Of a DNA stretch of 64,000 nucleotides, positions 38,840 through 49,740 are shown in pieces (position 1 is the stretch's first letter; each line of letters begins with the position of its first letter). This stretch comes from Sclerodactyla briareus. Its lineage: Eukaryota > Echinodermata > Holothuroidea > Dendrochirotida > Sclerodactylidae. The DNA lies in contig JAODTK010005832.1 of assembly GCA_026419785.1 (NCBI GenBank), forward strand, positions 124,001 to 188,000, in the 5' to 3' direction. Position numbers and translations under genes: made by a program. The notes under the pieces were generated by a model. That model saw only the letters and a list, made by a program, of their open reading frames with translations. It was not told the DNA's origin and made no database searches.

Positions 38840-38955
38840 ACCGTCTTCTTGGGTTCCCTCGATGGCAATGCGCAGACTATTCAACCATCACGAGGGAGAC
38901 CTCGCAACAAAGAATCGTCGAAACTACGCCGATTTTGATGAGCATAATATACTAG
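38840..38955 (+). CDS. Terminal cytoplasmic tail exon, gene copy B
   Basis: The acceptor CTTTCTCCCTACCACAG is strong. If joined in phase to the transmembrane exon (which ends one base into a codon), the 116 bases stay open for 38 codons and stop exactly at TAG (38,953-38,955). The tail includes Tyr residues in ADYST and IIY-stop contexts. I see no classic ITAM or ITIM. Confidence 0.5.
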
Positions 38956-40576
38956 ATGTCGCTCCAGTGGTGATCGACTCATGGTTTCATAAACACTGAT
39001 CGCGGTGTGAATTGGTGTGACTGTGCAATAGATTGTTGGTTTATAGTTTTCTTGTAAATTGTCCGCCTATGATACCTTCCACTAATTAAGATTAGTCCCC
39101 GGCCTCCATTATTGTATTACTAATGTATGCTAAACCCTTTGTCCTTGTTTTCGTCTGCTAATCAATGAGTGATTAGTTCATCATGAGGCCTGACTCGAGT
39201 GCAGCGCATGCCAGCTTTATTATGTTTGCTGACCCCAGTTTTGGCCCTGTCTGTCTGCTGTCGAGGCGAACCAGTGATCATACCGTTAATAAGAGATACA
39301 CCATTGGCCGGGTCACTGCTTCCGAGCTGACCCTCCACTTACTTTTAACCCTACTAGCTGGCCTGGGCAAGTACCGTGGCGCTCGTGACGCATCAGAATA
39401 CCGTTGTACGATTGATGCTAATCAACGCTTGAACCGAAATGCGTTTTGAGGAACATCAGTTGCCCTCCCCCCACCCTCGGCCCGAGCCGAAATTAACTCT
39501 TCCTACACGCGAGCGTCATTGCCACGTTTCTGTACATTATTGATTGCCGCCCATCGAAGATATTGAAGCTATGTATGCATATACGATTTACATGGGTTCA
39601 ACGTTAAGTTGCAGAATACATAAATGATCAAAGTTAAAAATGTTTTAACCGCGATGGATGCAATTGTCGCATGTCGGTTTCATAATACGCCAACGCTCTT
39701 TTCAGTTTAGATGGTCAATGTATTCATGCGGTAATTCTGGAAGGTTAATCTTGGTGGGTATTTCCGATGTAACTGAGACCTTCTAATCAAATCATTTTGC
39801 TGAACCTGCTAGGAAGGGGATACTCTGACGTATATCGGTTCCTTGATAGGCCGAGGCTGAAGCTGTTTTTATCAGGGTTGTTTGAGGCAGGTGGAGATAA
39901 CCTCACCTTTGAATCTCTAAATGCTTTGATCACTCCATACTGCATTTCTCTTGTTATTATTTTTTCAGTTTTTACCATTCATCAACCATTTTCACCAATA
40001 ACAGACTTTCTTCCTCATCAATCGCACATCAGAGCGGATGATAGATTGTAGGGTCCAATTGGTTGGGCCATTTCGTTCGTCGCGCCATTATCATCTGTTG
40101 TTGTCACCTTAGGACGCAGTTGCTATGGAAACAATTCTGGTGGGTCATGAACGTCCACTCAGGGGTACCCTATCATGAGTGCGGGGTGGCCCAGCAACTC
40201 GAGTTGCGTTTGGTTTGTGTTTGCTTATTCCAATCAGGTTCCCTCCCCCCCCAAAAAACCCAACATCAACACCAACAAATCCCCAGGTTCCCCCCCCCGC
40301 AGATATATCCATTTCGGAATAACGAACACGTTATAAACTTTCCCCCACACAAGGATGATGTCACAAATATACCTTTTTTTCACAAAATTATTATAATTGG
40401 AATAATTAATCATATTTTTGGCCTAATTTTATGATTTAACAACACTATCTTTTCAGGATATTTGAGGGTTGAAATGAAGTAGTTTCACATTTTGAAAGGG
40501 TAAACTGGTTAAATTGCCACGGAATTTCTTTGGATTTCAATGCTTTTGTTGCAAAATACCAACGAATGATACCAAG
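38956..40576. other. No gene recognised; duplicated DNA
   Basis: Counterpart of 14,133-15,675. It includes a GTTGCTATGGAAAC X-box-like site (40,119-40,132) and the CCACTCAGGGGTACCC block (40,155-40,170). Confidence 0.6.
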
Positions 40577-40810
40577 ATGAACAAATATTTCCACGGGGTC
40601 TCCGATGGGATTTCGCAACTCTGGGAATGTCCTTACTGTTTTTCTTTTTTCCTGCTATGTAATGTTTTTGCTTCTTACTTATCCTGTGAAAGATTGCATC
40701 GCAGCAGAAATAATCAACCGCGAATATAACGCTCATTCTGAACTTGCAAATCACGTATGATCGATATTCATATCCTTCACCGCCAATATGTATGAACTGC
40801 ATGTTTAAAG
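40577..40810 (+). CDS. Candidate signal-peptide first exon, copy B
   Basis: Counterpart of 15,676-15,915. It opens MNKYFHGVSDGIS, then LWECPYCFSFFLLC, and after a frameshift continues AAEIINREYNAHSELAN to NMYELHV, ending near TTTAAAG|GTTATT. The hydrophobic segment and following acidic start look like a signal peptide, but the frame is broken and no family is recognised. Confidence 0.2.
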
Positions 40811-42334
40811 GTTATTATTATTGGTAAGAATCCCCACATCCTCTTAGGAGCGAGTCAACAGAAAATGCCAGCCACATATTCTTACCCTAACCGTGCCATT
40901 GAGTGGACCAGTTCATTCAGTGCAGAATGATAATCGTCCCAGGAATAAAGGTCCGTTTTGGCAGAATGATCGAGCCCATCGTTTTTGTTCGTCCAGCGAT
41001 GATATATAGCAGCGATGTATATGTTCGAAAAATCGCTCTTTTGTGTTATGATGATTTCCTGGGGGCTTAAAATTTTGCATGGTAATATTATATCACGTAG
41101 TAGATTATTTCTAATTCCTGGTCAGAGAGCTGACGCAGGTTTTGATCAGTTAGCCTAATCGCGGCCCATTGGGCTTAAGATTCGAAAGAGACAATCATCG
41201 CCTCGCATCAACCGGCGAATGATAGACGAGTCTTTCATGTCATGAAGCACATCATTATGTCGTTCACCTTGAACGCCGGTAGTCGAATCTCTTTTCGTAT
41301 GACATATCCGATTTTTGACGATATATCGTGTCGATACTGTATCGAATCCCGTAAGACGGATTCCGTCGTGACGTCATGCAAACGATGGCCGTTCTTCTTC
41401 GCCGTTGCTTCCAGACGACAATGCCCTTCAAATACCTTTCGTCATATTGGGACAATATCATCATGCCTCAAGTCTCAGATAGATTGCTTTATTAATATAA
41501 AATGCTTTTGATATTCATTCGTTTGGTCTTGTTGTTATTGTCTGTTATTTGTACAGGGGACTTATGTATAACTAGCATGCCAGTGACAGGGTCTCTGAAT
41601 AAAAAATAATATTAATAAAAAGGGCTCCTTCAGTTCTTTCATGTTCCTCATTCATCCCACGATCAGCTTCCTACTGTAGTTTTTTCGATTGTATTGCCTG
41701 AGGTGAACTACAATTGGGGGAAAAAATTGTTTGAACGATAGTATAGGGCAAATTCGCAATTTCGTGGAATAGGTCTCTGTGGCGAAACGAACCCACATGT
41801 TACTGGCCGGCCGACTTTTTTTTTTAAATTGGCGGATCGATCACCATTTTCCCCAAAATAGAAACGATTTGATTGCTGCATTTCGACGATTTCCTTCTTG
41901 AGATGTGGATCGAACGATGGCATTCATTTTCAATATCACTGATGCTGATTTTTCGAATATTTCAAAGGCTGAATGGAACGTTATAAAGCCACCAGGTTGG
42001 CCAACTTAAGTAATAAAATGTTTTTTCCTAGAAAGCCCAAAGACTCCGTAATGGGCACACATGACTTTGACTCGAAAAACAGAGGGAGGATCAATCCGAC
42101 TCTTCGTGTTACAAGGTTTACAGGCGACGACCTATAATTGCCTAGGTGACCTTAATCCTTACTATACTTACTAATCTTGCTGCTCTTGATTCTATTTGGC
42201 AGAAAAAAAGCACAAGATTCAGAACACAGGACAATAATATGTGAAAATAATATCTGGAATGAAATGAGTATTTTAGAGTGCTGACATGCTATCCAAATTG
42301 CATCTAAGGCCACCGGGAATGCAAAAACAAAATG

Positions 42335-42430
42335 CAAAGGGGAGGGGCACATCTCCCCTCAGACCATCCCCCAGATCCGTCATCAAATTCCCGCCCCCAC
42401 TCAAAATTACATTCCTACGCCCCTGTTTGT
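42335..42430. repeat. G/C-run dispersed repeat
   Basis: GGGGCACATCTCCCCTC, ATCCCCCAG and CCCGCCCCCACTCAAAAT end with ACGCCCCTG, resembling 2,205-2,260. Confidence 0.4.
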
Positions 42431-43144
42431 TACTGCAGAATCGAAACTGATGTCAGTGATGTGCATGTGTCAGTCGTGGGCTTGTGGCCACCAGCCAGCC
42501 CCTCTCAACTTCCAAATACCGGAAGAGCGCCACGAAGGCCATTCTGAATGCAGTACATTATACATGAGTGTGTTGAGGGGCCGAATCTCCGTGCATCAGG
42601 TGGAGAGTAACGACGGTGTCCACAGTCCATCCACGAAAATAGTACTCGGATGAGATGGGCCTCAATTGATCACTGAACGCCACATCTGGGAACTCTCGGT
42701 CTTGGCTGATCTATTTTCACAAAGTTTACAGAACATAAAGAACAGAGAAAAGAGCCCTCCCCCCCCCCCAAAGAAAAAAAAATACCACGAAAAAATGGGA
42801 AACAAAAAAAAGCAAATTTCATCCATAGGGGGTAGGGCGAGTTGGAAAAAATGAAGCAAGCCAGTGATTTTTATTTCCCTATTCCCCCCCCCCTCAATCA
42901 TATGACCCTAGCTACGTCCCTACGTGGTGTCTGGCGGTCGCGTAATCGGGACTGCCTGGGTACGGGACGCCCCCGTATCTCGTGGTTGCGCAGCTTCGTG
43001 GGTACCTCAGGGGAGTTGGGGGTGGGCTATATCCTACCGGTCACTTGCCCAGAGGAGGCCGGACCTTTGAATGAAAGCGGCGGGTGGACGCGGCCAAGGT
43101 GCCATCCAGGCATGTGCTTCCCGTGAATGAGTGAGTAGGTCGTG

Positions 43145-43290
43145 TTTAAAGGAAACTTGGAGAATGTGGGGGCTACAGTTGGTCCTGATCAACAGTAGGT
43201 CATTTGAAATCACACGCGAGGTCGAATGGACATGGATTGAGGTGCGTTCTCTAAATGAGGTCCACAAGGTAAATTTTATTGCGGGACAAT
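43145..43290. repeat. Dispersed repeat, copy 1
   Basis: The series CTTGGAGAATGTGG, GGTCGAATGGA and GAGGTCCACAAGG lies in the same order and spacing as CTTGGACAACGTGG, GATCGAATGGA and GAGTCCACAAAGG at 60,118-60,245. Similarity is moderate. The family is not identified. Confidence 0.6.
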
Positions 43291-45919
43291 TACACGTCGG
43301 GGCGGTAATTCAATCAACGCCTTACATTCCAGGTTCACACATCTGTCTAATGCACATGTGTCTCTTTACTATTTGCTATGGTTGCTTGGGGGTACGGAAC
43401 AGGTAATGGATGGTCGGGAATCGGTGAAAAATGCATTCCAAATATTTCCAGAGACCTCGGCACCCTGTATTTATCGCCGAATGAATTCCGGGGAACTTCG
43501 TTCGCATCCTGTCCTGTTTTTTCATGGAGTGTTTTGACGCGATTATTTGTGTTTCATGTCTACACGATATGAGCGACGCTAGATAATGACATGTCCCGTT
43601 CAGGAAGTCCGACATAATTGGACATCCCCGATGACAAGCCCCTTGGTAAATATAACAGTGACATGAGGCTATTACTTGTATTTGTATGTGCCTAGCCTAA
43701 TTACCCGACTAATTGACCAACACAGCACGATGCCATATAAGCACAGTACGGTATACCGTAAAAAGATAGGTCTGAATCGGTCGGCCATCACTGACTATAT
43801 GAGCCTATATGCTCTACCCAGGTATCGATGTATATATGGGTCACAGACGTTCTCTCTATTTATATAATTTTGCCGTGAAGTTCGTCTTTATTTTTTAGCT
43901 TAACCACCAGCTGCTGAGTTTGGAGGGGTGAATCTACTCAAATGGTAGCTTAGATAGTTGATAGATTGTTTCTGGCCAGAAATTTATCAATAAACCAAAG
44001 TTGAATTTTTTCTAGGCTAGTAACATTCTTATTAGTCAGGTGTTAATTGGAGACATGTGGCGGGCATGGAGTCAGTTTGATAGTAATTTATATACTCTGA
44101 TCTGATCACGAGGGGTGAATATTCGAATCCAAGGAATGGGAGTGTTGGTGAGCTCATAGGTGCGGTACATTTTCTCTCTTTTTTTTTGGGGGGGGGGGGT
44201 GAAGGAGCGAGGCGGGGGGGATTTCGTGTATCTGCTTGGGCAGATTAATGATACATGGGACAAACGAGGAATATGCAAGTTGCCGTCTGCGTGTGCTTCC
44301 CACTCCTACATTAAGGTTCCCCCAAAGAGGCATTGCCCTATTTCGAGTACCTGGTGAAGGATTCGCACCTGGCAATCAGTGCAGTATCCAGGTCCGCATC
44401 CCTGCTGGCCTTGATAGGAACGTCCTCTGCTCGGCAAATATACCATAAAAAACATCGCATGTGAACAAAGGATAGTCGCATTTCATACACCAGGATTAGG
44501 GCGCTTGAAGACGCTGCAATTAACTCAAAAGACGATATACTGATCCACTCACTGTTTGATAGGGCCAACGGTTAATCCCTTCTGGCCCCAGTTTTCTAAT
44601 ACTCTGGGGCATCTCTGCATAGATGCTACTTTCGATCCAGCATTAGGCCTACTTATGTAAACCTTTCCGTCTGTGTTACAGTTTGAGTGCTAATTACAGT
44701 TGGTTCTCATCACCAGCTACGTGGCGTGTTGTTTCCCATTTAACTCAGGACAGTTTCAATTGATATTTGGTTTTTGTATTCCGATATTGACTGAGAGCGC
44801 GACGTGTGCGAATCTCGGTCCGTCTGGATACGAATTGGTCGTGAAAATCATGAAACCCTATCCCCATGTCCGGAACTGACTTCGGCCAAACGCCAACAAG
44901 ACCAACACTTAACTGGAGTGATTTGCTGAACGATCACATTCTGTTCAACCGGTGCCCGACCATACAGACTGTAGACAGTGAAACGCTGCCACTTTTGCGC
45001 TTACAATCCCCGCCGAAGGTTGTTGCGGTGTTGGACGAATATCAGTACGGAGTTATGCTGATGGGACAGGACAGTCAATTCAGTGGGAGGACAAGCCCCC
45101 CCCCCCCCCCGAATATCAATTTTGGAAATGTTTTCTCAGGAGGAACTGACACTATTCCTATAAAACGCTGAATAGAGCGGAATTCTGTTCAATCTGTTGG
45201 ATACATTATATGAAATCCTGGTCGACAATAAAGGGGTGTTCTGACATATTGGATGCATCATGTAGTACACAAGGTTACTGTGCCCTAGGTCTTACACTGT
45301 ACGTGTACGGTCGACTCATTTGCTGACACTATATGACACATTATACTGACATTTCCTAACCCACAGAGTGCCTGGGAAATGGCGGGTGCGAAGGGACCCT
45401 CGAGCAAAAGTCGAAGACACAACTCGAGCTAACTACGGGAGCTAAAAAAATGCCGTGGGCTGGGCGCTAACGATACTGGCCGCCAACAACAGCCGTCTGG
45501 GAGTAGACCTACTGGGGAATAGGAGCAGTAAATATCGGAACATATTGATCACAGACCCTGTCACTTGTTGCAAGACCTTCATTCTTCTGCCCGTCACCGC
45601 CATCTACACGGCGCCTTCTCTACTGAACCCAGCCACTAGCACATCTGCCCGAGTTGGCGCGGAGGAAAGCAGAAGTACTGTTTCCGAACGTATTGGGTAC
45701 CATGGTATGATCTGCTGCTCCACTTGGAAAGGGGGGGGGGGGAATGGTACACCTTCCGAAAGATCTGGCACTGGTGAGAAGCTCACCAATGTTCGCGGCC
45801 AGTCAGGATGCTAACATGTACATCACAAGCCTAAGAGAGTGATAGGGAGAGGGAGACGGAGATGATGGCTGTCCGCTGGAGGCGATTCGTTCTCCACAGT
45901 CGAATCCCCGTCACGCCAA

Positions 45920-45943
45920 CGAGCAAGTTAGCCCACTTGCTCG
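45920..45943. other. Perfect 9 bp hairpin
   Basis: CGAGCAAGT, a six-base loop TAGCCC, then ACTTGCTCG. The function is unknown. It lies about 120 bases before the 3' LINE remnant. Confidence 0.6.
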
Positions 45944-46059
45944 CGGGTGAAAACACTTCTCTTTGTTAATATGTGACAACTTGGAGTGATTAAAATGCAA
46001 GAAAATTACAGCTAAACATAACTAACTGTTCCGTATGCTCATAACATGACCTTCCAGGA

Positions 46060-46487
46060 AGATTTGATCACTCAACGCCCACTCAACGTTGATTACCACC
46101 CCCCTGGTTATCAGTCCTCTACAGAATAGTCTGAAATTGTCCTGTTGACGTATAAGGCTCTTCATGGTTTGCATCTCAGTATCTCCGTAGTATGATCAAC
46201 CGCAGAGTGACTGGTCGGGCACTTCGATCCTCCTCACAGCTTCTTCTACAATTTCAGTGATCATGGAATCTCAGATCTTCGGTCGCTGGTCATTCTCGGT
46301 TCCGCTCTGACTTTGTGGAAGGAGCTCCCGTTACAACTCAAGTCGGCTCCCAACGTTAACATTTTTCAAAGCAAGCTTAAGACATATTTTTTTCTCTAAG
46401 ACATACTCTTGAGCGAAAGCGCCGAGAAAAGCGCAAAAGTGCCAGTGAGTATTGGGTTCCTTTGGATTTTGGCGCTATTGAATGCTA
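46060..46487 (+). mobile_element. 3' end of a CR1-like LINE
   Basis: In shifting + frames the sequence reads RLFMVCIS, SSSQLLLQFQ, FRSDFVEGAP or LTLWKELPLQLKSAP, then NVNIFKA and KAPRKAQKCQ, then GSFGFWRY. The block order Leu-Trp-x-x-Leu-Pro-Leu, Phe-Lys and the WRY-type end is the usual C terminus of a CR1-type ORF2. An (ATT)n tail follows directly. It is 5'-truncated. Confidence 0.8.
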
Positions 46488-46535
46488 TTCATTATTATTA
46501 TTATTATATTATTATTATTATTATTATTATTATTA
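46488..46535 (+). repeat. (ATT)n tail of the LINE
   Basis: About 15 TTA/ATT units directly after the LINE 3' end. Confidence 0.9.
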
Positions 46536-46990
46536 GGGGAATACGTCATCCCCACTCGCCGAAGAAAAAACATTTTCACGACCGCGTGAATATGACGTAT
46601 ATGAAGTCATGTTGCATTCGCATCCGCTCTCATGGAATTCTAGCCTGGGTGAGCTACTTCCTAGCACAGATCAATACGACATGTGTGCAATGATTGATTC
46701 AAACTCGACTAAAACAAAACTCATCAGAGAATTAAGGACGCGAGACTATCGAAACAATTTTTAACTCCCCTCAAAAGTGTTCCCATGGTATAGTAGCCCA
46801 CGGTAACTAGAGTTGATAACGTGAGTTATGAACAGTCAGAGACAGTTGATCAGTTATTGAATCGAGTCAGTGACCGAGTTATATCTATGGTTGAACTTTT
46901 CACGCACAACGAATTGATTTTTATCATCATCTGTCCCGAATGTATATCTTGTATGCCTTTGTGCCATTTCACCTATATTTACTGTTGCTG

Positions 46991-47019
46991 GTTGCCATAG
47001 CAACGGTTGCTATGGTAAC
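46991..47019. promoter_or_regulatory. Double RFX X-box palindrome
   Basis: GTTGCCATAGCAAC (46,991-47,004) and GTTGCTATGGTAAC (47,006-47,019) both fit the RFX X-box pattern GTNRCC-N-RGYAAC or its complement. Together with flanking bases they form a nearly perfect inverted repeat. A TCCACTGAGGGGTACCC block follows at 47,041-47,057, as it does near 15,301 and 40,154, so the site may be part of a repeat rather than a promoter. Confidence 0.5.
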
Positions 47020-47188
47020 CATAGTGGTGGTTTGTAACTATCCACTGAGGGGTACCCATTGGTAATATTGATACCTGTTTAAAAAATTTAGGCTACCGGC
47101 TGGTGACGCTACTATGGCAGCCTGATATGCAATCTGTCAACGCTCGGTCGGAACTATGTGGTTGTCGAGGTGGGGAGATAAATTTGGC

Positions 47189-47273
47189 ATATATATATAT
47201 ATATATAATATATATATATATATAATATATATATATATTATATATATTATATATATATATATATTATATATAT

Positions 47274-47308
<35 letters not shown>

Positions 47309-47309
47309 T
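47189..47309. repeat. (AT)n microsatellite
   Basis: About 120 bases of TA repeats. The Ile/Tyr open frame over it is an artefact. Confidence 0.95.
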
Positions 47310-48084
47310 ATTCGAATCTAATTATTCAAAATAATGTAAATTCCTGCACCTGCTTTTTCCCCTATCACTATCTCCTTCTGTAAATCCACATTTTCTTCAA
47401 ACCTGAACCAAGTCCACCAGTACCTTCCGAAGAACCCGCCCCGCCCCATGCTCTCTTCTTAACTGCAACCATCGATAGCCCTCAGATTCACTCGAGCTCA
47501 GTTGAAATCTCCCCACATCTCAAATGTCCTGGGTATGAACTTCTACCTGCTTCTTCCGCCAGGGTGGGTGTGTGCTTTCGTGCGCTCCGATGTGCAAGCT
47601 ACTCGTCTCAAAGACATCGAAATCTGTAACTCTGACTCCCAACTCCTCTGGCTCAAATTCATCCAAGGAAGTAGAACTGAATATGTCTGTGCTTCCTACA
47701 GGTATCCCAAACTCACTTCTCGTAGTTTCTCTCTTCGAACATGAGTTTCGCTTTGTCTTGAACGTATCCTTCCTTCTTCTCCTACTGCCGAGATTCGCTT
47801 TCTTGGAGACTTCAATGCCCATAATCCTGACTGGATCTCTCACTCACCTCCTACCTCTAATGCTCCTGGCAGACAGGCAGACGCTTTCCCCATCATTTCC
47901 AACCTTGTACAACTCATCTGTGAACCCGGGTACCCGAACCTGACACAATTGGATCTGTTTTTGACTACTCACCCTTAAATCTACCAGACACCTCTCGTCC
48001 TTTCCCCTTAGGTCGGTGAGACCAGTCTGATTTCTCATGCGAAGATTAATATTCGGGTTTATAGTCTTGTTAGATCCCAAGGCA

Positions 48085-48390
48085 GCGCCTCTTCACAGGA
48101 CTACGACTAAAATCCCGCTGGTCATTGTGGTAACCTGATGAAGACCTTACCCGCACCACCCAAGATGCACGTTCGCTCACGACCTACTACACCCCTGGCA
48201 TCCAACGCGGCGGCGCCTACTTCCGTTCCACCCATTGCAGGACCCCCACTTTTACATGTGGGTAGCGTGAGACATGCCTTGTATAACAGTACTGCGGAAA
48301 AGCCCTCGGGCCTTCACTGGGATTCGAACTCGCAATCTTATTGATCTTTAGTCCGGAGCTCTACCGACTGAGCTAATTCGACAAATTCCT
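48085..48390 (-). mobile_element. tRNA-derived SINE nested in LINE
   Basis: On the - strand from about 48,385: TTAGCTCAGTCGGTAGAGCT (A-box), then GCGAGTTCGAATCCCAG (B-box), then GAGGGCTTTTCCGCAGTACTG. A related copy lies at 55,995-56,225. Anticodon-arm pairing is poor, so this is a SINE head rather than a working tRNA. The LINE coding series resumes on both sides. The tail end is approximate. Confidence 0.7.
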
Positions 48391-49293
48391 CTCCTCTACT
48401 AGTTCCCAACCTGCTTCTTCTCCATCTCGCAAGCGTGTCTTCTTTTATGACAAGACTGACTGGGATGCTCTCTGAGACTTTTATGCCTCTGTTTCCCTGG
48501 ACATGCTGCTTCAGTAATGACCCAGTCCAACTGCTGAATACATCACAGAATGGACCTTGTGTGGGATAGACGCTCTTTTGTCTCATCCTCTCTCAAACCA
48601 GGACGCTCCGTCGGTTCAACAGAAGAACCAATTGTTCAAGGTTTGGTTGGCTTCTAAATCCCTGATACCAGAGCAGCCTATCTTTCGGCTCGGAACCACT
48701 GCCCCCGAGTCATTGACGCGTCTAAACAATCCTTTGTAGACAAGGTACACATGATCACATCTACAATTCCAATCTCAAGTCTTTCTGGTCTTGGCGAAAA
48801 ACGAAGTCTGCACCTCTAACTTCTGTCATTCCTACTCCGCAGAATTCGGACGGGTCTCTGTCAGCTGACTCACAGCCCGAGGCTGACACTTTAGTTGAGA
48901 TGTTTGGCTTCCAATTCTACCTTGATGATGGTGGTAAAATCCCAAAAGAGTATCCTCGTGGTGACATTTCTCTACCTCCCCTCAAATCTCAGCCGTAAGT
49001 ATGGAAAGTTCTTCAACAGTCTCAATCCTAGGGAGTCCAGTGGACCTGACATGACTCCTGCTACGTTCTTAAGCACTGTGCTCCCAAACTTTCTCCCCCC
49101 TAACAAGCCTTTAAACTGTCCTACTCTTTAAAGCATCTTTCCTTCTTCTTGGAGAGGCTAGGTTGACAATGCACTCACTTCTCAGTCGTCTAAGGTAATG
49201 ATATCAGTTATCACCGAACTACTTTAGTCCTTCTTGGAACATCATTTTCTGCTTTCCGACCATTAAGTATCGTTTCTCCCCACGTTTGGGGAG

Positions 49294-49296
<3 letters not shown>

Positions 49297-49324
<28 letters not shown>
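49297..49324. repeat. C homopolymer run
   Basis: About 28 C at the site where the RT core of the LINE is missing. Confidence 0.9.
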
Positions 49325-49740
49325 TACAGTCATTGGAATCCTCAATAAGAGTACGGTCCAAGAACTCTCCGACTTATTGGAATGCCTCTTTGACACCTCT
49401 TCTCTGCAAAGCCTTGCGAACAGTAGATATGTCGCAGCTCTCTTTGGGCATTGCTACCTCATGAGCTCTATGATACCACCCCATCCTTCATCCATCCCCG
49501 GGTAACTCAGCTGACAAGCAGCATGCACCGATATATCATTTGCATTCCTGCAGCCAGCTCTGTTTCCCATTCCTCCTCATCCGTTGTCAAAACCTCTTGC
49601 CTTTCAAATGCTTTGCCATCTGTCTTCTTCCCCTCTTCCTACAACCTCCCGCTTTTCAGTCTAGAATCAACAAGTTGTCTCTCACTACTCTTTCAGTCTC
49701 TTGATTTTTTTCAATGGGATTGGTAACACCCCTGCCTCGA

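Larger units (their letters stand above)
24070..42010. repeat. Segmental duplication, copy B
   Basis: This is the partner of 440-17,093. It is interrupted by a LINE-bearing insert (about 25,810-29,650) and enlarged by an extra copy of the promoter module (about 30,100-31,045 and 31,285-33,320, against one copy at 7,390-8,470). Similarity stops at 42,010, right after a shared segment reading AACCAGGTTGG-like in copy A (about 17,073) and CACCAGGTTGG in copy B (about 41,990). The duplicate may be a real tandem duplication or two haplotypes joined in the assembly. Confidence 0.9.
42011..46059. other. No gene recognised; repeat-bearing DNA
   Basis: Single-copy-looking sequence with C or G runs (about 42,760, 42,885, 44,190, 45,098, 45,731) and a dispersed repeat (43,145-43,290). 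Open frames at 44,866-45,171 and 45,455-45,814 are over 100 codons but show no recognisable domain and run through homopolymers. Confidence 0.5.
47440..49740 (+). mobile_element. LINE with endonuclease, RT core deleted
   Basis: The + strand shows CAFVRSDVQATRLKD and SDSQLLWLKFIQGSRTEYVC (about 47,570-47,700), LGDFNAHNPDWISHS (about 47,803-47,848), SDHSLISHAKI-like sequence (about 48,030), FYDKTDWDAL (about 48,440-48,475), KNQLFKVWLASKS (about 48,620), SSGPDMTPATFL (about 49,036), SFLEHHFLLSD (about 49,230), then SLQSLANSRYVAAL (about 49,405) and VFFPSSYNLPLF (about 49,635). This is a jockey/CR1-type endonuclease to C-terminus series. The palm motifs with the catalytic DD are absent. The gap coincides with a run of about 28 C (49,297-49,324). 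A SINE interrupts it at about 48,085-48,390. Confidence 0.85.

Noticed and set aside
44866..45814. Two + strand ORFs of 101 and 119 codons
   Set aside because: No recognisable domain, no splice context that I can support, and both include C or G homopolymers.
48320..48385. Functional tRNA gene on the - strand
   Set aside because: A and B boxes are good but the anticodon stem pairs poorly, and a related copy with the same non-tRNA body exists at 56 kb, so it is a SINE.
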